64,000 nt of DNA from positions 124,001-188,000 of the forward strand of contig NZ_JALQDG010000011.1 of the NCBI RefSeq assembly GCF_023631325.1. Reading direction: 5' to 3'. Shown one piece after another: positions 46,471-56,459 of this stretch. The translations under genes were made by a program, and so were the position numbers. The first letter of the stretch is position 1; each line of letters begins with the position of its first letter. The notes beneath the pieces are model-generated. The model did not search any database and was not told the DNA's origin. It saw only the letters and a program-made list of their open reading frames with translations. This DNA is from Caballeronia sp. INDeC2 (GTDB lineage: Bacteria > Pseudomonadota > Gammaproteobacteria > Burkholderiales > Burkholderiaceae).

Positions 46471-47543
46471 CGCGCGGCCCTCGTGCGTCGCGCGAGCCAG
46501 AGACCCAGCAATGCGCACGGCAATGCAATGAGCCACGCATGTATATCGATTCGTCCCGCATAGAGCGCCTCGACCGGTACGACGACCGCGACGCCCCAGA
46601 CCATCGCGCTGAACGCGCCGAAGCACAGCGATCGCGCGTCGCGCCGAAGCAACCCCGCGACGCCCTCCGGCGCGGCGATCACGATCCACACGAAGAAGAG
46701 ACCGAGATACATCGGCCACGCGGCGGTCACGCTCGCCACCGCCACGCTGAAAAACGTCAGCAGCACCGCGCCGATCACCGGCCCGAAGAACGCGCCCGTT
46801 CCGCCGATCACGGTGGCAACGAGCACGCTCGTCGAGCGCGCGAGGCCCACGCTTTCCGACGACACCAGCTCCACGTTGATCAACGCCAGCACGCCCGCGA
46901 TGCCCGCGAAGAACGCCGACACGACGAGCATCGTGAATCGCACGCGCGCGGGCGCGAAACCGATCGCCGCCGCGCGCGTGGGATTGTCGCGCACGGCGTT
47001 GGCGAGGCGGCACATCGGCGTGCGCGAAAACGCGAACATCGCGAGCGCCGCCACGACGCACCAGCACGCGATCAGCGCATAGGCTTCGCGCGGCGGCCCG
47101 AACGTCCATGCGAAGAACGACGGCCCGCTCGCGCGATCGATCGTCACGCCGCCCTCGCCGCCGAACCATCCCGGCACGAGCCAGACGCACGCGGCGGCGA
47201 GCTCGCCGATGCCGAGCGTGATCATCGCGAAAGCCGTGCTCGCGCGCTGCGTCGAGATCGCGCCGAACACGACGGCGACGAGCATCGCCGCGCATCCGCC
47301 GACGATCGGCAAGAGCGGCAACGGCACGCCGTAGCGATTGAACACGTGCGCGGCGGCGAACGCGCCGAGCCCCGAATGCACGGCGTGGCCGAACGACAGC
47401 AAGCCGGTCTCGCCGAGCAGCAGGTTGTACGAAAGCGCGAAGACAATGAGCGTCGCGGTCTGCGCGCAATACGCGAGCAGCCAGGTTTCATCGAAGAAGA
47501 GCGGCAGCGCGAGCGCGAGGACGAGCGCGAGAAACCTAGGCAT
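46467..47543 (-). CDS. livM: LivM-type ABC permease
   Basis: A 358-residue inner-membrane permease of the HAAT family, with about ten helices. Visible are NLLLGETGLLSFGHAVHSGLGA (shortened here from the family signature), the EAA-like loop LANAVRDNPTRAAAIGF and STSVLVATVIGGTGAFFGPVIGA. The final ~60 residues form additional hydrophobic helices. It overlaps livH by 8 bases and livG by 4. Confidence 0.9.
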   Translation of the reverse strand: MPRFLALVLALALPLFFDETWLLAYCAQTATLIVFALSYNLLLGETGLLSFGHAVHSGLGAFAAAHVFNRYGVPLPLLPIVGGCAAMLVAVVFGAISTQRASTAFAMITLGIGELAAACVWLVPGWFGGEGGVTIDRASGPSFFAWTFGPPREAYALIACWCVVAALAMFAFSRTPMCRLANAVRDNPTRAAAIGFAPARVRFTMLVVSAFFAGIAGVLALINVELVSSESVGLARSTSVLVATVIGGTGAFFGPVIGAVLLTFFSVAVASVTAAWPMYLGLFFVWIVIAAPEGVAGLLRRDARSLCFGAFSAMVWGVAVVVPVEALYAGRIDIHAWLIALPCALLGLWLARRTRAAR

Positions 47544-48477
47544 CTTGCGTGCGCTCGCCGAAGAGTCCGCGCGGCCGCGCGGCCAGCATCGCGACGAGCA
47601 CGAGATAAGGCAGCACGGGCGCGAGCTGCGCGAGCGTCAACGCGCCCCACGCGGGCGGCAGAACGAAGCCGAGCGATGCGGCGACGCTGCCCGCCGACAC
47701 GCTCGCGCCCACCGCGAAGGTTTGCACGCAGCCGATCAATATCGACGCGACGAGCGCGCCGCCCAGCGATCCGAGACCGCCGATTACCACGACGACGAAC
47801 ACGATCGGGCCCATCGCGTCGGCCATCGCCGGCTCGATGACGGCGAGCGGAGCGCCGATCACGCCGCCGAGCGCGGCGAGCGCGGTGCCGACGGCGAAGA
47901 CCATCGTGAACACGCGCGGCACGTCGTGGCCCAGCGTTTCGACCGTTGCGGGATGCGTGAGCGCCGCGCGCACGACGAGGCCCGTCTTCGATACGCGCAA
48001 GATCAGCCAGAGCGCGCCGAGCATCAGGACCGCGATCGTCATCATGAACACGCGGTAGCGTGCGAACGACGCGCCGTAGAGCGTGAAGAGCGGAGCGTCG
48101 AGCACAGGGGGAATCGGCGCGGGCAACGGCCCGAGCCCCCACACGAGCTTGACGCCCTCGCCGATCACGATGGTCGCGCCGAACGTGAGCAGCATGTCCG
48201 CGAGCGCGCCGCGCGCATGCACGCGTCTCAGCAACAGCCGTTCGAACAAGGCGCCCGCGATGCCGACGACGACAGGCGCGACGATCAACGCAAACCAGAA
48301 TCCGCCGTACGCGGCGAGCGCCTGCCCGACATACGCGCCGAGCATATAGAAGCTCGCGTGCGCGAAGTTGAGCACGCCGAGCATCGAGAATATCAACGTG
48401 AGGCCCGCCGACAGCATGAAGAGCAGCAATCCCACGCTCACGCCGTTGAGCAGACTGACGCAGAACCACTGAAGCAA
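47536..48477 (-). CDS. livH: LivH-type ABC permease
   Basis: A 313-residue permease of the HAAT family. Start FCVSLLNGVSVGLLLFMLSA leads into GLTLIFSMLGVLNFAHASFY, the LivH signature. The coupling loop includes VVRAALTHPATVETLGHDV, and FVVVVIGGLGSLGGALVASI is conserved. It lies 10 bases downstream of the thioesterase gene, in one operon. No periplasmic substrate-binding protein gene occurs next to this operon in the window. Confidence 0.9.
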   Translation of the reverse strand: MLQWFCVSLLNGVSVGLLLFMLSAGLTLIFSMLGVLNFAHASFYMLGAYVGQALAAYGGFWFALIVAPVVVGIAGALFERLLLRRVHARGALADMLLTFGATIVIGEGVKLVWGLGPLPAPIPPVLDAPLFTLYGASFARYRVFMMTIAVLMLGALWLILRVSKTGLVVRAALTHPATVETLGHDVPRVFTMVFAVGTALAALGGVIGAPLAVIEPAMADAMGPIVFVVVVIGGLGSLGGALVASILIGCVQTFAVGASVSAGSVAASLGFVLPPAWGALTLAQLAPVLPYLVLVAMLAARPRGLFGERTQDA

Positions 48478-48487
48478 GGCGCGACCT

Positions 48488-48925
48488 TCAGCCGACGATG
48501 AGCGGCTTCAGCGCATCGACGAGCGGCGCGGGCAGCGGCACCGGCCTGCGCGTCACGCGATCCACGTAGACATGGACGAAATGCCCCTGGGCGGCGGCGG
48601 TGTCCGAGCCTTGCACGAAGATCGCCACTTCGTAGCGCACGCTCGTGTTGCCGAGCTTCTCGACGCGCAAGCCCGCTTCGATCGGCTCGGGGAACACGAC
48701 CGGCGCGAAGAAGTTGCAGCGCGTCTCGACGACGAGGCCGATCGTCTCGCCCTCGCTGAAATCGAGCACGCCCGCGCGCAGCAGATACTCGTTCACGACC
48801 GTGTCGAAGTAGCTGTAATAGACGACGTTGTTGATGTGCCCGTAGACGTCGTTGTCCGACCAGCGCGTGCTGATCGCGAGAAAGTGCGCGTAGTCCGCGC
48901 GCGTGGTTGGAACCGGCTTGCTCAT
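48488..48925 (-). CDS. Acyl-CoA thioesterase (4-hydroxybenzoyl-CoA thioesterase family)
   Basis: A 145-residue single hot-dog protein. The motif STRWSDNDVYGHINNVVYYSYF contains the catalytic Asp and the (Y/H)GHINN turn of this family; key residues are D in RWSDNDVYGH and N in HINN. VVETRCNFFAPVVFPEPIEAGL and SVRYEVAIF follow. It would hydrolyse a short-chain or aromatic acyl-CoA; the substrate is not defined. Three bases separate it from the alcohol dehydrogenase gene upstream. Confidence 0.88.
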   Translation of the reverse strand: MSKPVPTTRADYAHFLAISTRWSDNDVYGHINNVVYYSYFDTVVNEYLLRAGVLDFSEGETIGLVVETRCNFFAPVVFPEPIEAGLRVEKLGNTSVRYEVAIFVQGSDTAAAQGHFVHVYVDRVTRRPVPLPAPLVDALKPLIVG

Positions 48926-48928
48926 CGC

Positions 48929-50077
48929 TTAAAGGGACTCCGTCAGCATGCGTCGATAGTCGTCGGCGCTCGCCTCGCGCGGATTCGTCTTGTGGCAATG
49001 ATCGGCGAGCGCGCCCTTCACCACCTTGTCGAACATGCTTTCGTCGACGCCCATTTGCGAAAGACGCGTCGGCAAGCCGAGCCGCGCGGTCATGTCGTGC
49101 ACGGCCTGCGCGACATCGGCATTGTCCGCGAGACTCATCACGCGGCGCATGCGCTCGAAGCGCCGTTCCGCGACAACCGACGGCGCGCTCTCGTTGAAGC
49201 GCAGCACCGCGGGCAGGACCACCGCGTTCAGCGTGCCGTGATGGAGCGACGTGCGCCCGTTCACCGCGAGCCCGCCCAGCGGATGCGACAGCGAATGCAC
49301 GCAGCCCAGGCCCTTTTGGAACGCCATCGCGCCCTGCATCGACGCGGACATCATGTTCAGGCGCGCGTCGCGGTCCTGGCCGTCTTGCGTCGCGCGCTCG
49401 ATGTTGGCCCACGCGCGTTCGAGCCCGTCGAGCGCGATGCCGTCGGCGGGGGGATTGAACGCGGGCGCGAGAAACGTTTCGATGCAATGCGCGATCGCGT
49501 CCATGCCGGTTGCGGCGGTGAGCGACGACGGCAGGCCGAGCGTGAGCGACGGATCGCAGATCGCGGATTTCGGCAGCAGATGCCAGGAATGGAAACCGAG
49601 CTTGCGCCCGTCCTCGAGGATGATGATCGCGCCGCGCGCCACTTCGCTGCCCGTGCCCGACGTGGTCGGCACCGCGATCAGCGGCGCGGCGCGCTCGGTG
49701 ATCTTGCCGCTGCCGCCTTCGATCGTCGCGAAGGTCGTCAAGGGTGCGTCGTGCGTCGCCGCGATCGCGACGCCCTTCGCCAGATCGATCGACGAGCCGC
49801 CGCCCACCGCGATGAGTCCATCGCACCCTTCGCGCCGATATTGCTCCGCAGCTCGCGTGACCATCGCTTCGGTCGGATTCGACGGCGTGTCGTCGAACAC
49901 CGGCAACGCGCCGAGCTTCGCGCTTTCGATCACGCGATCCGCGAGGCCCGCCGCCGCGACGCCTTTATCGGTGATGACGAGCGGACGCTTCACGCCGATG
50001 CGTGCGCATTCGCTTTCCAGCGTCTGAAGCGCGTCGTAACCGAGATGGATATGAGTCAGATAGAAGATGCAAGCCAT
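48929..50077 (-). CDS. Iron-containing alcohol dehydrogenase
   Basis: A 382-residue group III alcohol dehydrogenase. NAD-site motifs: GLIAVGGGSSIDLAKG and IAVPTTSGTGSEVARGAII. Metal-site residues: Asp/His in GMDAIAHCIE, His in VHSLSHPLGG and His in SLHHGTLNAVVLP. The GTGSEV context resembles enzymes acting on hydroxy-acids or aromatic aldehydes, but the substrate is not determined. It is the promoter-proximal gene of a six-gene operon with the thioesterase and LivHMGF. ATG 50077 is followed at once by the Rossmann fold. Confidence 0.88.
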   Translation of the reverse strand: MACIFYLTHIHLGYDALQTLESECARIGVKRPLVITDKGVAAAGLADRVIESAKLGALPVFDDTPSNPTEAMVTRAAEQYRREGCDGLIAVGGGSSIDLAKGVAIAATHDAPLTTFATIEGGSGKITERAAPLIAVPTTSGTGSEVARGAIIILEDGRKLGFHSWHLLPKSAICDPSLTLGLPSSLTAATGMDAIAHCIETFLAPAFNPPADGIALDGLERAWANIERATQDGQDRDARLNMMSASMQGAMAFQKGLGCVHSLSHPLGGLAVNGRTSLHHGTLNAVVLPAVLRFNESAPSVVAERRFERMRRVMSLADNADVAQAVHDMTARLGLPTRLSQMGVDESMFDKVVKGALADHCHKTNPREASADDYRRMLTESL

Positions 50078-50143
50078 GACATGGGAACCGGTGGGAGTGT
50101 GCGGGCATGTTAGGAGCGGCGCGGCGGGCTTGTCAATCGGGGT

Positions 50144-51199
50144 TCAGCGCGGCCCGCAGAGCGCGCGAACCTCGTCGGTGAAGCGTTCGACGGTTTCGCG
50201 CTTCGTATCCCATGCGCACATCAGACGGCAGCCGCCTGAGCCGATGAACTGATAGAAGCGCCAGCCCTTCGCCCGCAGCGCCGTGGCGACGTGCGCCGGC
50301 AGTTCCGCGAACACCGCGTTCGATTCGGGCTTGAAGAGCAGGCTTACGCCGGGAATCTCGACGAGGCGCTCGGCCATCAGTTGCGCCATTGCATTCGCAT
50401 GACGCGCGTTGCGCAGCCAGACGTCGTTATCGAGCAGGCCGAGCCACGGCGCGGAGATGAAGCGCATCTTCGATGCGAGTTGCCCCGCCTGTTTGAGCCG
50501 ATACGCGAAATCGGCGGCGAGCGCCTTGTCGAAGAACACGACCGCCTCGCCCACCGGCAAGCCGTTCTTCGTGCCGCCGAAGCACAGCACGTCGACACCC
50601 GCGCGCCACGTGATCTCCGACGGATGCACGTTCAGCGTCGCGACCGCGTTGGCGAAACGCGCGCCGTCCATGTGCACTTTCAGATGACGGCGCTTCGCAA
50701 TCGCCGCGATCGCGCGGATTTCCTCAACCGTGTAGACGGTGCCGACTTCGGTCGCCTGCGTGAGCGCGACGACCTTCGGCTTCGGATAGTGGATGTCCGC
50801 GCGTTTCGTGACGAGCTCTTCGATCGCATCGGGCGTGAGCTTGCCGTTCTCGCCGCGCGCGGTGAGCAGCTTCGAGCCGCCCGAGAAGAATTCAGGACCG
50901 CCGCATTCATCGGTTTCGATATGCGCGAGTTCGTGGCAGATCACCGAGTGATACGACTGACACAAGGAAGCGAGCGCGAGCGAATTTGCCGCGGTGCCGT
51001 TGAACACGAAGAAGACTTCGCAATCGGTCTGGAAGAGATCGCGGATGCGGTCGCAGACTTGGGCCGTCCACGAATCGTCGCCGTAAGCGGGCTCGTGACC
51101 GCTCGTGTTGGAATTGATGAGCGCTTGCAGCGCTTCGGGGCAGATGCCTGCGTAGTTGTCGGAGGCGAAGTGTTGGATCGGGTCCGTGGGCGCTGTCAT
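50144..51199 (-). CDS. ltaE: Low-specificity L-threonine aldolase
   Basis: A 351-residue PLP enzyme (fold type I, beta-eliminating lyase family) that cleaves L-threonine or L-allo-threonine to glycine and acetaldehyde. Visible: FASDNYAGICPEALQAL, FNGTAANSLALASLC for phosphate binding, HIETDECGGPEFFSGGSKLL, HMDGARFANAVA with the PLP-ring Asp, and the Schiff-base Lys in VLCFGGTKNGLPVGEAVVF. Single gene with its own spacer on both sides. Confidence 0.9.
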   Translation of the reverse strand: MTAPTDPIQHFASDNYAGICPEALQALINSNTSGHEPAYGDDSWTAQVCDRIRDLFQTDCEVFFVFNGTAANSLALASLCQSYHSVICHELAHIETDECGGPEFFSGGSKLLTARGENGKLTPDAIEELVTKRADIHYPKPKVVALTQATEVGTVYTVEEIRAIAAIAKRRHLKVHMDGARFANAVATLNVHPSEITWRAGVDVLCFGGTKNGLPVGEAVVFFDKALAADFAYRLKQAGQLASKMRFISAPWLGLLDNDVWLRNARHANAMAQLMAERLVEIPGVSLLFKPESNAVFAELPAHVATALRAKGWRFYQFIGSGGCRLMCAWDTKRETVERFTDEVRALCGPR

Positions 51200-51331
51200 G
51201 GGATTGCTGTGATGGCCTTGTCAGAACGAGGCGCGTGAACGGATGGCGTTGCGCGCCGGCAATCCGGCCATTCTAGCGGCTCGGATCGACGCGCGCCGTG
51301 GCGCCGATCCGCGTGGCGCTTGTTTGCTGGC

Positions 51332-51568
51332 TTACTTGGCGTCGGGCGCGCTCGCCGCATTCGCTTGCTGCGCCTTCTTGTCCTTCTTGCTGGCTTCGTG
51401 ATGGCCGATCGCGCAGCCACCCACCGCGCCCGCCGTGCCGTGCTTGCCCGCGACGTGCCCCGCCACGCCGCCGACCGCCGCGCCCTCGATGCAGCCCTTC
51501 GCCTGCACTGCGCCGGTAGCGGCGAGCATGGCGGACGTCAGTGCGATCAATGCGATTTTGCGACTCAT
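51332..51568 (-). CDS. Small exported glycine-rich protein
   Basis: A 78-residue protein: signal peptide MSRKIALIALTSAMLAATGA with a cleavage site after VQA, then a glycine-zipper-like stretch (GAAVGGVAGHVAGKHGTAGA) and a charged C-terminus (ASKKDKKAQQANAASAPDAK). Two Cys residues (GC IEGA, GGCAIG) remain after cleavage and could form a disulfide. Function unknown; similar short glycine-zipper proteins associate with the envelope. ATG at 51568 has a GGGAG site. Confidence 0.75.
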   Translation of the reverse strand: MSRKIALIALTSAMLAATGAVQAKGCIEGAAVGGVAGHVAGKHGTAGAVGGCAIGHHEASKKDKKAQQANAASAPDAK

Positions 51569-51672
51569 GATGGATCTCCCTCTTCTTTGTTGGACGTGAT
51601 GGGAGCCTTGCATGCGATGTGCCTGACAGGGTGTAAGAAAATAACGGCCCTCGCTCAGAAGGCGAGGCTCTT

Positions 51673-51757
51673 GCCGGATCCGTTTTCCTGTGGTCTTTTG
51701 GCACTGCCCCTGTGCGGGCGGCAGTGCTAATAAACCAAAAAGAAAACGGGATCCGGC
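51673..51757. repeat. 85-bp miniature inverted-repeat copy related to the iolD-iolE element
   Basis: Imperfect arms (GCCGGATCCGTTTTCC... and its complement ending GAAAACGGGATCCGGC) surround the core GCACTGCCCCTGTGCGGGCG-GCAGTGC, followed by TAATAAACCA. The core and the TAATAAACCA / GGGATCC flank match the outer right end of the element at 42664-43268. It lies in the 240-base gap between alaS and the small exported protein, close to the alaS 3' end. Confidence 0.8.
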
Positions 51758-51808
51758 GAACGCCCGAAGCGCATCAGGCGTTTGTCGCCAAGAAGTGACT
51801 ACCCCGCT

Positions 51809-54433
51809 TTAGAGCTGCTGCTGAACCCACCCCGTCACGCCGGCAAGCGCGGCCGGCAGATTGGCAGGCTCCGTGCCGCCCGCCTGCGCCATGTCCGGAC
51901 GGCCGCCGCCCTTGCCGCCGACTTGCTGCGCGACGAAGTTGACGAGCTCGCCCGCCTTCACCTTCTTCGACGCATCCGGCGTCACGCCCGCGATCAGGCT
52001 GACCTTGCCGCCATCCACCGATGCGAGCACGATCGCCGCGCTCTTGAGCTTGTCCTTCAGCTTGTCGACGGTTTCGCGCAGCGTCTTCACGTCCGCGCCT
52101 TCGAGCTGCGCGGCCAGCACTTGCACGCCGGAGACGTCGACGGCCTGCGACACGAGTTCATCGCCTTGGCTCGCCGCGAGCTTCGACTTCAGCGCGCCGA
52201 GTTCCTTCTCCAGCGACTTCACGTGCTCCTGAACCTGCGCGATACGCTGCGTGAGTTCCGAAGGCTGCGCCTTCAACACACTTGCCGCCGCGTTGATGCG
52301 TTGATCCAGCTCCTGCACGTAGCGCACGGCGTTGTCGCCGGTAATCGCCTCGACGCGGCGAATGCCCGCCGCGACGCCGCCTTCCATCACAATCTTGAAG
52401 AAGCCGATATCGCCCGTTCGCTGCACGTGCGTGCCGCCGCAAAGCTCGCGCGAGAAGCCGAGATCGAGCACGCGGACTGTATCGCCGTACTTCTCGCCGA
52501 AGAGCGCCATCGCGCCGCCCTTCACCGCGTCGTCGTAAGACATCACGCGCACGACGCCAGGCGCGTTCGCGATGATCTCGTTGTTCACGATCTGCTCGAC
52601 GCGACGGATTTCGTCGTCCGTCATCGGCGCATTGTGCGCGAAGTCGAAGCGCGTCTTGTCGGCGTCGACGAGCGAGCCTTTCTGCTGCACGTGGCCGCCG
52701 AGCACTTCGCGCAGCGCCTTGTGCATCAAATGCGTGGCCGAGTGATTGCGCGCGGTGCGGGCGCGACGCACGGCGTCGATTTGGGCCTTCACGACGTCGC
52801 CGACCTTGAGCGTGCCTTGCTCGACCGTGCCGTGATGACCGACGACATCGGCCTGCACCTTCAACGTATCCGCGACGGCGAAGCGCACGTTCGCGTTCGC
52901 GAGCACGCCCTGATCGCCGACCTGACCGCCCGATTCCGCGTAGAACGGCGTGTGATCGAGCACGACGACCGCCTGCTGGCCGTCCTTCGCCTCGTTCACC
53001 GATGCGCCTTCGACATACAGCGCGAGAATTTTCGCGTCGTCGAAGATTTCCTTTTCGTAGCCGTGGAAGGTCGATTTCGCGCCCGAGTATTCGAGGCCCG
53101 CGGCGATCTTGAACTTGCCCGCCGCACGCGCCTGGTCGCGCTGACGCGCCATCGCGTCGTCGAACGCGGGTTCGTCGACGGTCACGCCGCGCTCACGGCA
53201 CACGTCGGCGGTGAGGTCGAGCGGAAAGCCGTACGTGTCGTGCAGCTTGAACGCGAGTTCGCCGTCCAGTTGCTTAACGCCCTTCTCTTCAAGATCGGCG
53301 AGTTCGCCTTCGAGGATCGCCATGCCGTGCTCGATGGTCTCGAAAAAGCGCTCTTCTTCCTGACGCAGCACGTCGGTCACGCGCTGCTGCGCTTCCTTCA
53401 ATTCGGGGTACGCCGCGCCCATTTCCGAGACGAGATCCGCCACGAGCTTATGGAAGAACGCGCCCTTCTGGCCGAGCTTGTAGCCGTGACGGATCGCGCG
53501 GCGCACGATCCGGCGCAGCACGTAGCCACGGCCTTCGTTGCCGGGAATCACGCCATCGACGATGAGGAACGAGCACGCGCGGATATGGTCCGCGATCACC
53601 TTGAGCGAGTTGTTTTCCAGATCCGGCGTGCTGGTTTCGCGCGCGGCGGCCTTGATGAGGTTCTGGAACAGATCGATCTCGTAGTTGCTGTGCACATGCT
53701 GCAGCACCGCGGCGAGGCGTTCGAGGCCCATGCCCGTATCGACGCACTGCTTGGGCAGCGGCGTCATGTTGCCCTGCGCGTCGCGGTTGAACTGCATGAA
53801 CACGAGATTCCAGATCTCGATGAAGCGGTCGCCGTCTTCTTCAGGAGACCCCGGCGGGCCGCCCCAGATTTCCGGGCCGTGGTCGTAGAACACTTCGGAG
53901 CACGGACCGCACGGGCCGGTGTCGGCCATCTGCCAGAAGTTGTCCGATGCGTAACGCGCGCCCTTGTTGTCGCCGATGCGGATGATGCGCTCGACCGGCA
54001 CGCCGATTTCCTTCGCCCAGATATCGAAGGCTTCGTCGTCTTCCTGGTAGACGGTCACGGTGAGCTTTTCTGCCGGCAGGTTGTAGACCTTCGTCAGCAG
54101 TTCCCAGCAATAGTGGATGGCGTCGCGCTTGAAGTAATCGCCGAACGAGAAGTTGCCGAGCATCTCGAAGAACGTGTGATGGCGCGCGGTGTAGCCGACG
54201 TTTTCCAGATCGTTGTGCTTGCCGCCCGCGCGCACGCTGCGCTGCGCGGTGGTCGCGCGCGAGTACGGACGCGATTCGCTGCCCAGAAACACGTCCTTGA
54301 ACTGGACCATGCCCGAGTTGGTGAAGAGCAGCGTCGGGTCGTTGCCGGGCACGAGGCTCGACGAACGCACGATCGTATGACCCTTCGATTCGAAAAACTT
54401 CAGGAATTTCTCGCGTATTTCGGCGGCTTTCAT
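51809..54433 (-). CDS. alaS: Alanyl-tRNA synthetase
   Basis: A complete 874-residue class II synthetase. The N-terminus [19 protein letters not shown] leads into the class II motifs ([31 protein letters not shown]). The editing domain has [11 protein letters not shown] and the zinc motif [17 protein letters not shown]; the C-terminal oligomerisation domain ends in [15 protein letters not shown] and a terminal QQL. The ATG at 54433 is the family start; the frame stays open another 1.3 kb upstream, but that is a shadow of the CoA-transferase gene. A separate alaX lies at 3908-4639. Confidence 0.96.
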   Translation of the reverse strand: MKAAEIREKFLKFFESKGHTIVRSSSLVPGNDPTLLFTNSGMVQFKDVFLGSESRPYSRATTAQRSVRAGGKHNDLENVGYTARHHTFFEMLGNFSFGDYFKRDAIHYCWELLTKVYNLPAEKLTVTVYQEDDEAFDIWAKEIGVPVERIIRIGDNKGARYASDNFWQMADTGPCGPCSEVFYDHGPEIWGGPPGSPEEDGDRFIEIWNLVFMQFNRDAQGNMTPLPKQCVDTGMGLERLAAVLQHVHSNYEIDLFQNLIKAAARETSTPDLENNSLKVIADHIRACSFLIVDGVIPGNEGRGYVLRRIVRRAIRHGYKLGQKGAFFHKLVADLVSEMGAAYPELKEAQQRVTDVLRQEEERFFETIEHGMAILEGELADLEEKGVKQLDGELAFKLHDTYGFPLDLTADVCRERGVTVDEPAFDDAMARQRDQARAAGKFKIAAGLEYSGAKSTFHGYEKEIFDDAKILALYVEGASVNEAKDGQQAVVVLDHTPFYAESGGQVGDQGVLANANVRFAVADTLKVQADVVGHHGTVEQGTLKVGDVVKAQIDAVRRARTARNHSATHLMHKALREVLGGHVQQKGSLVDADKTRFDFAHNAPMTDDEIRRVEQIVNNEIIANAPGVVRVMSYDDAVKGGAMALFGEKYGDTVRVLDLGFSRELCGGTHVQRTGDIGFFKIVMEGGVAAGIRRVEAITGDNAVRYVQELDQRINAAASVLKAQPSELTQRIAQVQEHVKSLEKELGALKSKLAASQGDELVSQAVDVSGVQVLAAQLEGADVKTLRETVDKLKDKLKSAAIVLASVDGGKVSLIAGVTPDASKKVKAGELVNFVAQQVGGKGGGRPDMAQAGGTEPANLPAALAGVTGWVQQQL

Positions 54434-54634
54434 AGCGTACGGGGCGTGTCTTCGGTTCTTTGATGGTGCCCGCGGGCGGCTCGCGACGAGCCTCGGCCGG
54501 CGTGGCAAGGGTGATTGTCGATTATACGGGATTCGCCGCATCCAACCGGGGGCGCGGCCTGTCAGGTATCGCGCGCGCGGCGGTTCTGTGCGACATTCGC
54601 AGTCCGGAGACAATTTGAGCGAGCGAACCGACGA

Positions 54635-55855
54635 ATGGGAGCCTTGAGCCATATCCGCGTTCTGGACCTGACCCGCGTGCTGGCGGGACCGTGGTGCGCG
54701 CAGACCCTCGCTGATTTCGGCGCGGACGTCATCAAGATCGAGCGGCCCGAAACCGGCGACGACACACGCCACTGGGGCCCGCCCTACCTCAAAACGCCCG
54801 CCGGCGAAGACACCCGCGAGGCCGCGTACTATCTCGCGGCGAACCGCAACAAACGTTCGGTGACGGTCGATATCGCCACGCCCGAAGGCCAGCGGATCGT
54901 CCGCGAGCTGGCCGCGCAAAGCGATGTCGTGCTGGAAAACTACAAGGCCGGGCAACTGAAGAAGTACGGGCTCGACTATGAATCGCTGAAGGTGGTGAAG
55001 CCGGACATCGTCTATTGCTCGGTGACCGGCTTCGGACAGACCGGGCCGTACGCCCAGCGCGCGGGCTACGACTTCATCGTGCAGGGCATCGGCGGGTTCA
55101 TGAGCATTACCGGCGAGCGCGACGGGCAGCCCGGCGGCGGTCCGCAGAAGGCCGGCGTGGCGGTCGCGGACCTGATGACCGGCATGTACGCGACCATCGG
55201 CGTGCTCACCGCGCTCGCGCACCGCGACCGCACGGGCGAAGGGCAATACATCGACATGGCGCTGCTGGACGTGCAGGTCGCGATGCTCGCCAACATGAAC
55301 ACCAATTTCCTCGCGAGCGGCAAGCCGCCGGTGCGCTGGGGCAACGCGCATCCGAACATCGTGCCGTATCAGACCTTCCAGACGAGCGATGGCTGGATCA
55401 TCGTCGCCGTGGGCAACGACGGGCAGTTCCGCAAGTTCGTCGAATCGGGCGGGCGCGCGGAACTGGCGGACGATCCGCGTTTCGCGGCGAATCCGTCGCG
55501 CGTGCGCAACCGCGACATCCTCGTGCCGATTCTCGCGGACATGGTGCGTCTGAAAGGCAAGCACGAGTGGATTACGCAGCTCGAAGCCGCCGGCGTGCCG
55601 TGCGGTCCGATCAACGATCTGGGCGAAGTGTTCGAGGATCCGCAGGTGCTCGCACGCAAGATGCAGATCGATTTGCCGCATCCGACAGCCGGCACGGTGA
55701 AGCTCGTCGCGAGCCCGATCAAGATGAGCGCGACGCCGCCCGAAGCGCGCACGCATCCGCCGCTACTGGGCGAGCACACGACGAGCGTGCTCGCCGACGT
55801 GCTCGGTTACGACGAAGCGCAGATCGCGCAATTACGCGCATCGAAGGCAATCTGA
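54635..55855 (+). CDS. CaiB/BaiF family (type III) CoA transferase
   Basis: A 406-residue class III CoA transferase. It starts [30 protein letters not shown], given here as the known family N-terminus (key: LAGPW...[10 protein letters not shown]), then [34 protein letters not shown], and [19 protein letters not shown] with the catalytic Asp that forms the aspartyl-CoA intermediate. The interlocked-dimer C-terminal part includes [15 protein letters not shown]. Substrates are not predictable; glutaryl- or succinyl-CoA-type donors are common. It is divergent from alaS. Confidence 0.9.
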   Translation: MGALSHIRVLDLTRVLAGPWCAQTLADFGADVIKIERPETGDDTRHWGPPYLKTPAGEDTREAAYYLAANRNKRSVTVDIATPEGQRIVRELAAQSDVVLENYKAGQLKKYGLDYESLKVVKPDIVYCSVTGFGQTGPYAQRAGYDFIVQGIGGFMSITGERDGQPGGGPQKAGVAVADLMTGMYATIGVLTALAHRDRTGEGQYIDMALLDVQVAMLANMNTNFLASGKPPVRWGNAHPNIVPYQTFQTSDGWIIVAVGNDGQFRKFVESGGRAELADDPRFAANPSRVRNRDILVPILADMVRLKGKHEWITQLEAAGVPCGPINDLGEVFEDPQVLARKMQIDLPHPTAGTVKLVASPIKMSATPPEARTHPPLLGEHTTSVLADVLGYDEAQIAQLRASKAI

Positions 55856-55869
55856 GCGGATCGGCGGGA

Positions 55870-56082
55870 TCAACGAACGCCCGCGCCGATCAGACCGCCC
55901 GCCGCCGCGCCCGCGACGGTGCCGATCGGTCCGCCCGTGACCAGATAGCCGAGCGCGCCGCCCGCGGCCGCGCCGACTCCGGCGTGCGCCTGCTGGCGCG
56001 ACACGTTTGCGCAGGCCGCGAGGCTCGATACGAGCGCGGCGGCGGCGGCGAACTTGAGCGTCGTGATGGCGATCTTCTTCAT
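55870..56082 (-). CDS. Small glycine-zipper lipoprotein
   Basis: A 70-residue lipoprotein. The signal peptide ends in the lipobox SLAACA (Cys at about residue 24), and the mature part is a glycine-zipper: GVGAAAGGALGYLVTGGPIG and TVAGAAAGGLIGAGVR, similar to OsmB and other envelope glycine-zipper lipoproteins. Such proteins are often stress-induced; no specific regulator site was recognised upstream. It converges on the CoA-transferase gene with only a 14-base gap. Confidence 0.8.
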   Translation of the reverse strand: MKKIAITTLKFAAAAALVSSLAACANVSRQQAHAGVGAAAGGALGYLVTGGPIGTVAGAAAGGLIGAGVR

Positions 56083-56459
56083 GATGGGCTTCCTTGTTTT
56101 CTCGTTGTGATGTGTCGTGTACTTCGCGCATGCCCGCGACCGATGCAGGCGAGCCGATCTTAAAATCGCGCGCCCGCGCCTTTCAACGCGATTTACGTCC
56201 CGTTACGGCGGTTACGAAGCCCATCGCCGCGCGTAAACCATGTAACGGAACTCGCGAAACGGCGCGACTGTGCGAATCGCGCGACGAAACCGCCCGCAAG
56301 CGGCCCCCGAACGCCGCCGCAGCCTGCCCGGGACGGTTGCGTAAGGTAGAATCGACCCAATATTCAAGCCTTCGTACGTGTATCGAGCCGACTGGTCTCG
56401 ATGAACGCTTCCCGAACCGTTTCACGCGCGCGAGCGCATCCGCTGGCACTCTCTTTCGC
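56083..56459. other. Intergenic region upstream of glnS
   Basis: A 377-base gap between the divergent glycine-zipper gene and glnS with no convincing gene. A TAGAAT -10-like string at about 56348-56353 is the best promoter candidate for glnS, leaving a leader of roughly 100 bases; its -35 is weak. Confidence 0.45.

Noticed and set aside
51809..55756. 1315-codon frame extending alaS upstream
   Set aside because: The extra codons are antisense to the CoA-transferase gene; alaS has its normal start and length from 54433.
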